12,417 nucleotides of DNA from Planctomycetales bacterium. GTDB lineage: Bacteria > Planctomycetota > Phycisphaerae > SM23-33. The notes beneath the pieces are model-generated. The model was not told the DNA's origin. It saw only the letters and a program-made list of their open reading frames with translations, and did no database searches. Position 1 is the stretch's first letter. Each line of letters opens with the position of its first letter. Below, one piece after another: positions 1 to 7,030 of the stretch. The position numbers were made by a program, and so were the translations under genes. The stretch spans positions 1-12,417 of the forward strand of contig DAOVLS010000037.1 of assembly GCA_030631125.1 (NCBI GenBank). The letters run 5' to 3'.

Positions 1-733
1 CCTCGTCCTTGTAGCCGAGGATGTCGCGGGTGATTTCGATCAGGTAGGAATCAAGCTCGCCTTCGTTCCACTCGGTGAGGCACTCGTGCATTTCCTGGTT
101 TGTCATACCGAGGCATTCTTTCATCATCTGATAGGTCTCGCAGATCATCTGCGTGTCGCCGTATTCGATGCCGTTATGGACCATTTTGACGAAGTGACCG
201 GCGCCGTTCTCGCCGACCCAGTCGCAGCATGGTTCGCCGTCGGACTTTGCCGAAACTGCCTGGAAGATGGGTTTGACGTGTTCCCAGGCGGCTGGGCTTC
301 CACCGGGCATGATACTTGGGCCGTGACGTGCGCCTTCTTCGCCGCCGGAGACGCCTGTGCCGATGTAGAGCAGGCCCTTGCCCTCGACGTATTTGCATCG
401 CCGGATCGTGTCGTTGTAGTTGCTGTTTCCGCCGTCGATGATAATGTCGCCGTCTTCGAGGTGTGGTATGACCTTTTCGATGAAGTCATCGACTGCCGCA
501 CCGGCCTTGACCAGCAGCATTACTCGCCGAGGACGCTTCAGCGCAGCGACGAACTCTTCGATGGAGTGGGTTCCTATGATGTTCGTGCCGGCGGCGGAGC
601 CGTTGACGAAATCGTCCACCTTGCTGACGGTGCGGTTGAAGACGGCTACGGTGAATCCATGATCGTCCATATTCAGTACGAGGTTCTGGCCCATCACTGC
701 CAGGCCTATTAGTCCAATGTCTGCTTGTGGCAT
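1..733 (-). CDS. gnd: 6-phosphogluconate dehydrogenase, decarboxylating (N-terminal 244 residues; 3' end outside window)
   Basis: Oxidises and decarboxylates 6-phosphogluconate to ribulose 5-phosphate, making NADPH, in the cytoplasmic oxidative pentose phosphate pathway. Read on the minus strand from ATG at 733, the first 244 codons are open to the window edge. Visible motifs are the nucleotide-binding loop GLAVMGQN (residues 10-17), NRT (33-35) after beta-2, IIDGGNS (98-104), [14 protein letters not shown] (127-140) and [14 protein letters not shown] (180-193). The last carries the catalytic Lys183 and Glu190 at the family's usual numbers. Family members are about 470-480 residues, so roughly half is present. 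The start is supported by GGGAG seven bases upstream and by the promoter at 770-797. A diverged copy of this promoter and the first ten codons lies at 2094-2186. The NADP versus NAD preference was not established. Confidence 0.97.
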   Translation of the reverse strand, partial: MPQADIGLIGLAVMGQNLVLNMDDHGFTVAVFNRTVSKVDDFVNGSAAGTNIIGTHSIEEFVAALKRPRRVMLLVKAGAAVDDFIEKVIPHLEDGDIIIDGGNSNYNDTIRRCKYVEGKGLLYIGTGVSGGEEGARHGPSIMPGGSPAAWEHVKPIFQAVSAKSDGEPCCDWVGENGAGHFVKMVHNGIEYGDTQMICETYQMMKECLGMTNQEMHECLTEWNEGELDSYLIEITRDILGYKDE

Positions 734-798
734 GTTTTTACTCCCATTTTGATAGTTTAGGAACGGGGTATTCTAGCGATTAGGGCGGCGATTTCAAG
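708..798 (-). repeat. gnd 5' end and promoter, copy A of a diverged direct repeat
   Basis: The first nine codons of gnd, its leader and its promoter recur at 2094-2186 in the same orientation. Bases 708-733 match 2094-2119 at 25 of 26 positions. The promoter part (about 768-798) matches with scattered substitutions, and the leader between differs more and by two bases in length. The 936-2009 gene lies between the two copies. Confidence 0.85.
770..797 (-). promoter_or_regulatory. sigma70-type promoter of gnd
   Basis: On the minus strand TTGAAA (797-792) and TAGAAT (775-770) are separated by 16 bases. This predicts a start near 763 and a leader of about 30 bases before the gnd ATG at 733. Both boxes are kept in the second copy at 2158-2185 (TTGAAA, 16 bases, TAGGAT), which supports function. 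Confidence 0.65.
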
Positions 799-935
799 TA
801 GAGAACATGGGACGGTGTAGGCAGACTATAACATGTATGCCTTTAGACTTGCTCAGAACATCGTTCCAAGATAAGATGTTGCGAATTATCCCTCCATGGG
901 ATTTATCTTACAAGGCCACATTGGGAGTCCAAGGT

Positions 936-2009
936 ATGAGCCTAATTGGTTATTCGGGGATACATAAAGTTGTCTTGCTTCTTGCTTTCGTTGCTTTGTT
1001 CCCCTCGCTTTGCAAAGCGCAGCACGAAGATGCTCGCGGTGCTGAAAGGCGCACCGCTAGCGCACCAGCGGTAGATAGTCCTTCAAAAGTGCCGTCGGTG
1101 CATCAGTCCGAAGATGAAAGTGTAGGCGAGGCTGACGCGGGTGGCATTGCCAGTAGAATCTTGAGAAGCCCATTTGTCGGCCTTTTCGGTTTGGCTGCAG
1201 CGCTTATTAGCATAATTGTCACAGTCATCCTTGCCCGAAAATATCGTAAGATCAAGCGTCCCACTTATGTCGTCAATGGCAACAATCTACTACGTGATCT
1301 TAGCAGCAGTTTCTCAAAATTGGAGGTTTCTTATGATGGGACGAAGGTCCAGACTGTCACCGTTAGTACGCTAACGTTTTGGAACGCAGGATCGGAAACT
1401 ATGCGCCGTGAGGACATAGCCAACAAGGACAAATTACGAATTATTCTCGATGACGACGTTGACCTTCTGGACGCGCGCGTCGTACACCAGACGACAGAAG
1501 CCAATCAGTTTGAGATCCATCGGAACGAGGCTGAACCGAATACTGTCTTTATCACGTTTGATTACTTAGACCGAGACGAGGGAGGAGTTATCCAACTTGT
1601 CCACACAGGAAGGTATTTCGGTAGTCCTTGTGTGCTTGGGCGCATCATGGGAGCTGGAAAGCCGACTAGGCGCGGTGTCACTCCCACTATAGCACCATTT
1701 CTATTTCCCCGCTTATCTCGTCAGAAAAGGCGAATCTTCTTTCGGCGGCTAATGCAAGTCTATTTTCTGCTCACAATAGCGGCGGCAACGTTAATCTTTG
1801 TCATTTTTCTGGTTAAAGGGGAAAATCCGCTTGCGACATATTTAGCGAGTGGCCTTCTTCTATGCTTTGCTTTGTTTATTTATTACTCATCTCTGCGAAG
1901 GAATGTCCCAAAGTCTTTGGATTTGCGCGGTTCGGATTTAGAAGAATCGAATCTAGGCACTCGTAAGGAATCCGACGGTTCTTCTGATGAAGAATCATCT
2001 ATATCTTAG
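936..2009 (+). CDS. four-helix membrane protein of unknown function
   Basis: I do not recognise this 357-residue protein. The ATG at 936 is preferred over the upstream in-frame ATG at 807 because GGGAG lies eight bases before it and a signal-like helix begins at once (residues 11-24, then SLCKAQ). Next come a charged, Ser/Pro-rich stretch (30-70), a second helix (79-100) ending in RKYRKIKR, and a soluble domain (about 110-230) with FWNAGSETM (148-156) and a FDYLDRDEGGVIQLVHTG segment (208-225). Two helices follow (275-294 and 301-318), then an acidic Ser-rich tail. The domain motif resembles one seen in other uncharacterised bacterial membrane proteins, from memory only. The gene is clearly richer in A/T and in codons such as TTA, ATA and AGG than its neighbours, and lies between the two gnd-leader copies, which suggests it was acquired. 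I found no convincing promoter. Confidence 0.85.
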   Translation: MSLIGYSGIHKVVLLLAFVALFPSLCKAQHEDARGAERRTASAPAVDSPSKVPSVHQSEDESVGEADAGGIASRILRSPFVGLFGLAAALISIIVTVILARKYRKIKRPTYVVNGNNLLRDLSSSFSKLEVSYDGTKVQTVTVSTLTFWNAGSETMRREDIANKDKLRIILDDDVDLLDARVVHQTTEANQFEIHRNEAEPNTVFITFDYLDRDEGGVIQLVHTGRYFGSPCVLGRIMGAGKPTRRGVTPTIAPFLFPRLSRQKRRIFFRRLMQVYFLLTIAAATLIFVIFLVKGENPLATYLASGLLLCFALFIYYSSLRRNVPKSLDLRGSDLEESNLGTRKESDGSSDEESSIS

Positions 2010-2119
2010 GTCAAACTGCATCTCGCAAAATCTACCTGCCGGGTGCGTTGTTTCTGTTTCATGCGAGGGACAGGACTCGAACCCCCCAATCCGATTAGTC
2101 CAATGTCTGCTTGTGACAT
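2006..2119 (-). pseudogene. gnd 5' stub fused to a tRNA end (37-codon remnant ORF)
   Basis: On the minus strand an ATG at 2119, with AAGGAG nine bases upstream, starts [10 protein letters not shown]. This repeats the start of the intact gnd ([10 protein letters not shown]), with third-base changes in two codons. After codon ten homology stops and the frame enters the copied tRNA-Leu 3' end, ending at a TAA overlapping the stop region of the membrane protein gene. It is best read as the broken start of a second gnd allele. Its promoter (2158-2185) and ribosome site look usable, so a short peptide might still be made; nothing shows that it is. Confidence 0.6.
2057..2083 (-). repeat. copy of tRNA-Leu 3' end (att-like remnant)
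   Basis: These 27 bases are identical to 6503-6529. They hold the T loop, the 3' strands of the T and acceptor stems, the discriminator base and five bases beyond the tRNA-Leu gene, in the same orientation. The rest of the tRNA is absent: the sequence turns directly into the gnd stub. A duplicated tRNA 3' end is what tyrosine-recombinase integration leaves, but a decayed second tRNA gene would also fit. Confidence 0.7.
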
Positions 2120-2186
2120 TGCTGATTTCTCCTTATTCAGGGGTTTTGGAATTGGCTATCCTAGCGGTTCCGGCGGCGATTTCAAG
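2094..2186 (-). repeat. gnd 5' end and promoter, copy B
   Basis: Partner of 708-798. The start codon, the gnd reading frame for ten codons, a ribosome binding site and both promoter boxes are retained. The sequence has diverged by substitutions and a two-base length difference, so this is not a very recent duplication. Confidence 0.85.
2158..2185 (-). promoter_or_regulatory. second gnd-type promoter, leftward
   Basis: TTGAAA (2185-2180), a 16-base spacer and TAGGAT (2163-2158) on the minus strand. If active it would transcribe the gnd stub and then run antisense into the end of the 936-2009 gene. Confidence 0.45.
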
Positions 2187-2231
2187 AGAAGATGGATCTA
2201 TGGAAATATCGCAATTGCTGTGATTTTTCCC

Positions 2232-2260
2232 TTGGTGATTTCCCTATTACCGTATATAAT
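2232..2260 (+). promoter_or_regulatory. sigma70-type promoter of the PEP-CTERM gene
   Basis: TTGGTG (2232-2237), a 17-base spacer and a perfect TATAAT (2255-2260). The predicted start near 2267 gives a leader of about 144 bases before the ATG at 2411. It diverges from the leftward promoter at 2158-2185. Confidence 0.6.
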
Positions 2261-2410
2261 CGCTTTTCGCATTGGGTGGCTCATGTTTCAGTAAAGGAGT
2301 TTGCAAAAAGTTTCTGTCTCGTAACCTCGCTCTTGCAACCGCTCTTTTTCAGGCAGGACCGCTATTTTCTCGACGCCGAGGCTCAGTATCTAATGGAAGG
2401 AGGCTTTGCC

Positions 2411-5400
2411 ATGACGACCTATCGAACCTCTCACACTCTGTTCCGACTTACTCTGTTGGCCGCTGTTGCGGTGTTGTTTCTGCTGCCTCAGTCGGCTATG
2501 GCGGACCACAAGACGGTTATCTGGAACGGCGACGGCGACGGCGTCAGTTACAGCGACCCGGATAACTGGGACATCGACGAGGTACCCATTAATGATGGTA
2601 CGCATACTTACAACGTCGTCATCGGAAGCAGCGTGGCTGTAACCTTTGACGTTGGTAGCGCCGATGTAGTTACGGACCTGTCCCTTGGCGGCGGCAGCAC
2701 GCTGACGATTAACTCCGGCAAGAGCCTGACGGTCCTGGACGACGCCGATATCTACGGCTACATCACGACCGACAACGGCGCGTTCACAGCCATCGCTGCA
2801 GCGGCGCGGTTCCCCGGAAACGCCGCTCGGTTAAATGTCTCCGGCGGCGGTACTATCGGAATCGGCGCGACGACCTATTCCTCGACCGGCCTGCCCAACA
2901 ACTATACGCTGATGTCGGCGCAGGGCGCCGGTTCGATGCTGAACCTGTCTTCGCTGGCGACCCTCAACGCCGGCTTCAACGATAACTCAGGTTATGTGCG
3001 GGTTCATACGATCAGCGCCACCACCGGCGGCATAATCGACTTGAGCGGCGTAACCGAGATAATCGGACCGTACAGGGGCGAGGACCGGCTTGACCTTATC
3101 ATCGGTACTCCCGGCGGAATCAATCTCGACTCGCTCCTGACAACCTCCGGCTCCGGCATGAAACTGTTTGACATCAACGTCGCCAGTTACTCTCTGCCGT
3201 TGCTGCAAACGGCCGGTAACACGAAATTCGACGTTATGGACGCAGGTCAGCTCGATCTTGCAACTCTTCAGATCTTCACCGGCGGCAATTTCACGATGGG
3301 CGATAACGCAACCGTTAACGCCACGTCCCTGACGAGTTTCAACAACTCGTCCCTGACCTTCGGAGCCGGCGCCACGTTCAACGCTCCGAACCTGGTGGAT
3401 GTCAGCAGCAGCGTTATAAATATCGCACCCGGGCAAACGCTTACCATGGGAACGCTGATTAACATCAACAATGCCAGATTGGCGGTTTCGGACGGCGAAA
3501 CGTTCGGTACGGCCTATGGCGACGTATCTGCAACTGCCTATTCCTCGACGGGCCTGACCAACAACTACACGCTGTTTTCAGCCAACGGCGGCGGATCGGT
3601 ATTGGACTTGTCTTCGCTTCAGAGCATTAATGCCGGCTTCAACGATAACTCGGGTTATGTACGGGTTCATACGATCAGCGCATCGGCCGGCGGGCTGGTT
3701 GACTTGAGCGGCGTAACGAGCATCACGGCTCCATATCGCAGCGAGGACCGTCTGGACGTTACCATCAGCGGCGGAGGCGATGTCAACCTTGACGCACTTC
3801 AGGGCATCTCCGGTACCGGACAGACGATATTCTCGATTAATGACGCAGATTACAGTCTTCCGGCGCTTCAGACGGCAGGCAACACACAATTCAACGTTGC
3901 GACTTTATGGATTTTGGACGTAAACGCCCTGACAAGTCACGATCGCGGCGGATACAACCTCGGCGCAGGCGCAACAGTCAACGCCGGCAGCCTTGCCACC
4001 CTGACAAACGCATCTGTTACGATGGATACCGGTGCGACATTTAACGCCCCGAACCTGATTGATTTCAGCAGAAGCACCGTTTCCCTCCAGCCTGGAATGA
4101 ACTTTAACACCGCTGCGCTGTCCAACATCGACAACGCCCGCCTGGCGGTGGCCGGTGGGCTGAATTACAATAACGTATCTGCAACTGCATATTCCTCGAC
4201 GGGTATTCCAGGAAGTTACACGCTGTTTTCGGCCGACGGCGCCGGATCGGTGCTGGACCTGTCATCTCTTACGAGCATCAATGCCGGCTTCAATGATAAC
4301 TCGAGTTATGTACGGGTTCACACGATCAGCGCGTCAGCCGGCGGGCTGGTTGACTTGAGCGACGTAACGACCATCACGGCTCCGTACCGTAGCGAGGACC
4401 GCCTGGACGTTACCGTCAGCGGCGGCGGAAACGTCAATCTCGACGGTCTTCAGGGCATCTCCGGCACCGGTCAGACGAGATTCTCGATTAATGACGCAGA
4501 TTACAGTCTTCCGGCGCTTCAGACGACCGGTAACGTGCAATTCAACGTTGCGACTTTACAGACGCTGTACCTGCCGGTTCTGATAAGTCACGATCGCGGC
4601 GGATACAACCTCGGCGCAGGCGCAACAGTCAATGCCGGCGCCCTGACCACTCTGACCAATGCAACGGTTACACTGAACACCGAATCGCTGTTCAACGCAC
4701 CAAACCTTGTTGATTTCAGCAACAGTACAATCTCCCTTCAACCCGAACAGTATTTCGTTACCGCCGCGCTGTCCGACATCGACAACGCCCGTCTGGCGGT
4801 TTCGGGCGGAGTGAATTACAGCAACGTATCTGCAACTGCCTATTCCTCGACGGGTATTCCAGGAACTTACACGCTGTTTTCAGCCGACGGCGCCGGATCG
4901 GTATTGGACTTATCTTCGCTTCAGAGCATTGATGCCGGCTTCAACGATAACTCGAGTTATGCACGGGTTCATACGATCATCGCGTCAGCCGGCGGGCTGG
5001 TTGACTTGAGCGACGTAGCGACCATCATTGCCCCATATCGCAGCGAAGACCGCCTGGACGTTACAGGAAACGTCAATCTCGACGGTCTTCAGGGCATCTC
5101 CGGCACCGGCCAGACGAGATTTTCGATTAATGATTCAAACTACTCTCTACCGGCTTTGCAAACGGTCGGCGGCGCGAAGTTCAACGTAGCGGCTTCACGG
5201 ACTTTGGACGTGAACGCCCTGGACAGCCACGACCGAGGCGGATACGACCTCACCGCCGGCGCAATAGTCAACGCAACCAGCCTTGCCGCCCTGACAAACG
5301 CATCTGTTACGATGGATACCGGTGCGACGTTCAACGCCCCGAGCCTGGTTAACTTCAGTGGCAGCACCATCGCCCTGGGAGCCGGCCAGAACTTTATAAC

Positions 5401-6439
5401 CGGCACGCTGGGCAACATTGACAGCGCCCGCCTGGCGGTTTCGGGCGGAGCGAATTACAGCAACATATCTGCAATTGCATATTCCTCTACGAGTCTTCCA
5501 GGAACTTACACGCTGTTTTCGGCCGACGGCGCCGGATCGGTGCTGGACCTGTCATCTCTTACGAGCATCAATGCCGGTTTCAATGATAACTCGAGTTATG
5601 TACGGGTTCATACGATCAGTGCAACGGCCGGCGGGCTGGTTGACTTGAGCAACGTAACGAGCATCACGGCTCCGTATCGCAGCGAAGACCGCCTGGACTT
5701 CATTATCAACGGCGGTGAGATTGACTTGAGGTCGCTCCGATCGGTTTCCGGCTCACCCAACGGCCAGACGAAATTTACCGTCTCCGGCGGCGGAAAACTT
5801 ACCTTCGGAAACATGACATTCACCGACGATTTTCAACTGGTCGTCTCCGACGACACCAGCAGCCTGGAAATCACCGGCAACCTGCATCTTGACCCGACCA
5901 GCAGCCTCAGCATCACCGGCGCTGCCAAGGCTCAAATCGGCGGGAACTTCAGTTTCGATTACACCGACGAGACTAAGTTTGACGGCGATACCGCCATCTT
6001 CCAGTTGGCCGGCGTAAGCGACCAGTGGCTGGAAGTCGGCGGCCACGATGATGGCGTCAGCGGTTGCACGTCGGGCAATTTCGGTATAGGACAGTTAATC
6101 GTCGGAAGCGGCACGCAGACCTCGACTGTCCTGCTGGCCGACGCGATTGACAACGGAAACCGCGGTTCACGCGAGGCGCTGTATCTGTTCGGATTCGGAG
6201 GCCCCGACGGGCTGAGAATCCTCAACGGCTCGACGCTCGTAATCGGCGACATCCCTCTCTACGCGCTGCTCGACGGAGAAATGACCGACATCCATAGCCT
6301 CTTCGGAACGGGAATTACGGAGATTGAGTTCAAAGAGAACGGCAACGACGGCTACATCGTCATTCCCGAACCGGCTACGCTGACGCTGCTCGGCGCAGGT
6401 GCGTCGTTGATGTTGTTGCGACGGCGAAGGCGTGCATGA
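2411..6439 (+). CDS. giant exported repeat protein with PEP-CTERM anchor
   Basis: A 1342-residue secreted protein. The ATG at 2411 is chosen because AAGGAGG sits seven bases upstream and a signal peptide follows (hydrophobic 13-25, cleavage probably after AMA at 29-31). The frame is open further left to 2192, but those residues look like leader DNA. The mature start has a W-N-G...SDPDNWD motif (about 36-54) common on secreted planctomycete and verrucomicrobial proteins. Residues 156-1023 form four units of 213-221 residues and a partial fifth runs to about 1125. They are rich in Asn, Ser, Thr, Gly and regularly spaced Leu, which suggests a beta-solenoid. The C terminus has IPEPATL (PEP at 1319-1321), a hydrophobic stretch and five Arg, the known exosortase sorting signal. 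No exosortase is in this window. Its likely role is a surface or matrix structural protein or adhesin; this is inference from architecture. Confidence 0.93.
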   Translation: MTTYRTSHTLFRLTLLAAVAVLFLLPQSAMADHKTVIWNGDGDGVSYSDPDNWDIDEVPINDGTHTYNVVIGSSVAVTFDVGSADVVTDLSLGGGSTLTINSGKSLTVLDDADIYGYITTDNGAFTAIAAAARFPGNAARLNVSGGGTIGIGATTYSSTGLPNNYTLMSAQGAGSMLNLSSLATLNAGFNDNSGYVRVHTISATTGGIIDLSGVTEIIGPYRGEDRLDLIIGTPGGINLDSLLTTSGSGMKLFDINVASYSLPLLQTAGNTKFDVMDAGQLDLATLQIFTGGNFTMGDNATVNATSLTSFNNSSLTFGAGATFNAPNLVDVSSSVINIAPGQTLTMGTLININNARLAVSDGETFGTAYGDVSATAYSSTGLTNNYTLFSANGGGSVLDLSSLQSINAGFNDNSGYVRVHTISASAGGLVDLSGVTSITAPYRSEDRLDVTISGGGDVNLDALQGISGTGQTIFSINDADYSLPALQTAGNTQFNVATLWILDVNALTSHDRGGYNLGAGATVNAGSLATLTNASVTMDTGATFNAPNLIDFSRSTVSLQPGMNFNTAALSNIDNARLAVAGGLNYNNVSATAYSSTGIPGSYTLFSADGAGSVLDLSSLTSINAGFNDNSSYVRVHTISASAGGLVDLSDVTTITAPYRSEDRLDVTVSGGGNVNLDGLQGISGTGQTRFSINDADYSLPALQTTGNVQFNVATLQTLYLPVLISHDRGGYNLGAGATVNAGALTTLTNATVTLNTESLFNAPNLVDFSNSTISLQPEQYFVTAALSDIDNARLAVSGGVNYSNVSATAYSSTGIPGTYTLFSADGAGSVLDLSSLQSIDAGFNDNSSYARVHTIIASAGGLVDLSDVATIIAPYRSEDRLDVTGNVNLDGLQGISGTGQTRFSINDSNYSLPALQTVGGAKFNVAASRTLDVNALDSHDRGGYDLTAGAIVNATSLAALTNASVTMDTGATFNAPSLVNFSGSTIALGAGQNFITGTLGNIDSARLAVSGGANYSNISAIAYSSTSLPGTYTLFSADGAGSVLDLSSLTSINAGFNDNSSYVRVHTISATAGGLVDLSNVTSITAPYRSEDRLDFIINGGEIDLRSLRSVSGSPNGQTKFTVSGGGKLTFGNMTFTDDFQLVVSDDTSSLEITGNLHLDPTSSLSITGAAKAQIGGNFSFDYTDETKFDGDTAIFQLAGVSDQWLEVGGHDDGVSGCTSGNFGIGQLIVGSGTQTSTVLLADAIDNGNRGSREALYLFGFGGPDGLRILNGSTLVIGDIPLYALLDGEMTDIHSLFGTGITEIEFKENGNDGYIVIPEPATLTLLGAGASLMLLRRRRRA
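2876..5784 (+). repeat. about 650-base tandem repeats inside the PEP-CTERM gene
   Basis: Units begin at 2876, 3539, 4190, 4841 and 5480, each with a Y-S-S-T motif, and are 663, 651, 651 and 639 bases long. The fifth fades near 5784. Each contains NAGFNDNS, a YVRVHTI segment, a PYRSEDRLD-like segment and, except in the fifth, FNAPNL and NIDNARLAV-like segments. All length changes are multiples of three. In the front half, units 2 and 4 share variants and units 3 and 5 share others, so a two-unit block was probably duplicated. Unit 1 is the most diverged. Confidence 0.93.
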
Positions 6440-6449
6440 ACGAGCATTC

Positions 6450-6504
6450 AGCAGTCAGCATTCAGCGTTCATATCCGTTTTTCGCTGATTGCTGACCGCT
6501 ATTT
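6450..6504. terminator. hairpin between convergent PEP-CTERM and tRNA-Leu genes
   Basis: AGCAGTCAGCATTCAGCG (6450-6467) pairs with CGCTGATTGCTGACCGCT (6483-6500) with two mismatches over 18 bases. The loop is 15 bases, and TTTT follows on the plus side. It lies 10 bases after the PEP-CTERM stop and just beyond the tRNA 3' end, so it could end transcription from both sides. Confidence 0.6.
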
Positions 6505-6507
6505 TCA

Positions 6508-6589
6508 TGCGAGGGACAGGACTCGAACCTGCACCCCTTTCAGGACCAGGACCTAAACCTGGCGCGTCTGCCAATTCCGCCACCCTCGC
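6508..6589 (-). tRNA. tRNA-Leu (anticodon UAG)
   Basis: On the minus strand 82 bases fold as a class II tRNA. The acceptor stem is GCGAGGG/CCCTCGC with discriminator A. The D arm has GGCAGA. The anticodon stem CCAGG/CCTGG holds the loop TTTAGGT, giving anticodon TAG (6555-6553). A variable arm of about 13 bases contains TGAAA, and the T loop is TTCGAGT. CCA is not encoded: TGAAA follows the discriminator. The last 22 bases and five beyond are repeated at 2057-2083. It would read CUA and other CUN Leu codons. Confidence 0.95.
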
Positions 6590-6593
6590 TGTA

Positions 6594-6640
6594 ACACGAA
6601 TTTCACAAATTGTAGCGGATTTCACGAATTACACAAATAC
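6594..6640. repeat. cgaattacac-type intergenic repeat, copy 1
   Basis: Two variants of the words cacgaattacac and cacgaatttcac occur here. The same family is found in more copies at 10359-10535. It is AT-rich and lies just upstream of the tRNA. Confidence 0.6.
6609..6637 (-). promoter_or_regulatory. probable tRNA-Leu promoter
   Basis: On the minus strand TTTGTG (6637-6632), a 17-base spacer and TACAAT (6614-6609), predicting a start about 13 bases before the tRNA. The -35 box is weak, and the promoter lies inside a cgaattacac-type repeat. Confidence 0.4.
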
Positions 6641-6677
6641 ACTTAACTAATACTTGGGAAAATCGGAGAAAATTTTT

Positions 6678-6707
6678 TTGCCGAATCCGTAACTTCGGGG
6701 TTATAAT
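6678..6707 (+). promoter_or_regulatory. sigma70-type promoter of the vWA/ExbBD gene series
   Basis: TTGCCG (6678-6683), an 18-base spacer and a perfect TATAAT (6702-6707), preceded by an A/T tract at 6668-6678 that could act as an UP-like element. The predicted start is near 6714. It is the only clear rightward promoter I see before the gene series. Confidence 0.6.
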
Positions 6708-6713
6708 GCGGTT

Positions 6714-7030
6714 GAATTAAGTGGCGATGTTTGCGTTTATTCGTAATCGCAGAAATCGTTTCTGTCCGATGTATTAAACGTCTCGGTAGTTAACTCACCG
6801 GGCGGGCTTTGTGAGACTCATGCCGAGCAAGCCTGCCCAAGCGGGCCCCATCTCCAGGCGGCTCAAAAAGAATCGCCTGGCCCGCCTGATGTCGCCGCGT
6901 AAAAGTGGACTTATCCGTAATTATCGAAGCGGCGAACCTTACTTGGAATAATTCGCAAGAAAAGTCGTCTTGTACTGTACGTACCTCGGCGGCACTGACG
7001 GCGGTGCCGAAAGGTGAGGAGAGATGGGCC
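6714..7030 (+). promoter_or_regulatory. long structured leader, about 317 bases without a gene
   Basis: I see no gene here on the plus strand before 7031. Several pairings are evident. CTCGG (6782-6786) pairs with CCGAG (6823-6827), with CTCAC/GTGAG (6794-6798/6811-6815) nested inside. GGGCGGGCTT (6800-6809) pairs with AAGCCTGCCC (6829-6838) with one mismatch. GCGGG (6841-6845) and CCAGGCG (6854-6860) pair with CGCCTGG then CCCGC (6874-6885). TCGCCGC (6892-6898) pairs with GCGGCGA (6929-6935). CGGCAC/GTGCCG forms a further stem near 6988-7010. The second pairing uses the loop of the first, so it is a pseudoknot or an alternative fold. I could not match it to a known riboswitch or to 6S, SRP or RNase P RNA. 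Confidence 0.4.

Noticed and set aside
86..712. 208-codon plus-strand open frame
   Set aside because: It lies wholly antisense to gnd, whose minus-strand translation matches the family residue by residue including Lys183 and Glu190.
807..935. Longer start for the membrane protein at ATG 807
   Set aside because: It lacks a ribosome site and would bury the signal-like helix 43 residues inside; ATG 936 has GGGAG at good spacing.
2043..2294. 83-codon frame starting with an RGTGLEP-like sequence
   Set aside because: The start is antisense to the tRNA 3' end remnant, a known source of spurious proteins, and the rest crosses the gnd leader copy.
2192..2410. Upstream extension of the PEP-CTERM gene to 2192
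   Set aside because: It contains the promoter boxes, and the strong ribosome site and signal peptide point to 2411.
2876..5784. CRISPR-like or insertion-sequence repeats
   Set aside because: The repeats are about 650 bases, in frame and coding; there are no short spacers or inverted ends.
2984..5823. Several minus-strand frames of 60-150 codons across the repeats
   Set aside because: They recur only because the DNA repeats, show no recognisable domain, and oppose a long convincing gene.
2084..6507. Calling this a complete integrative element
   Set aside because: No integrase, recombinase or other mobility gene is present; only the end repeats support it.
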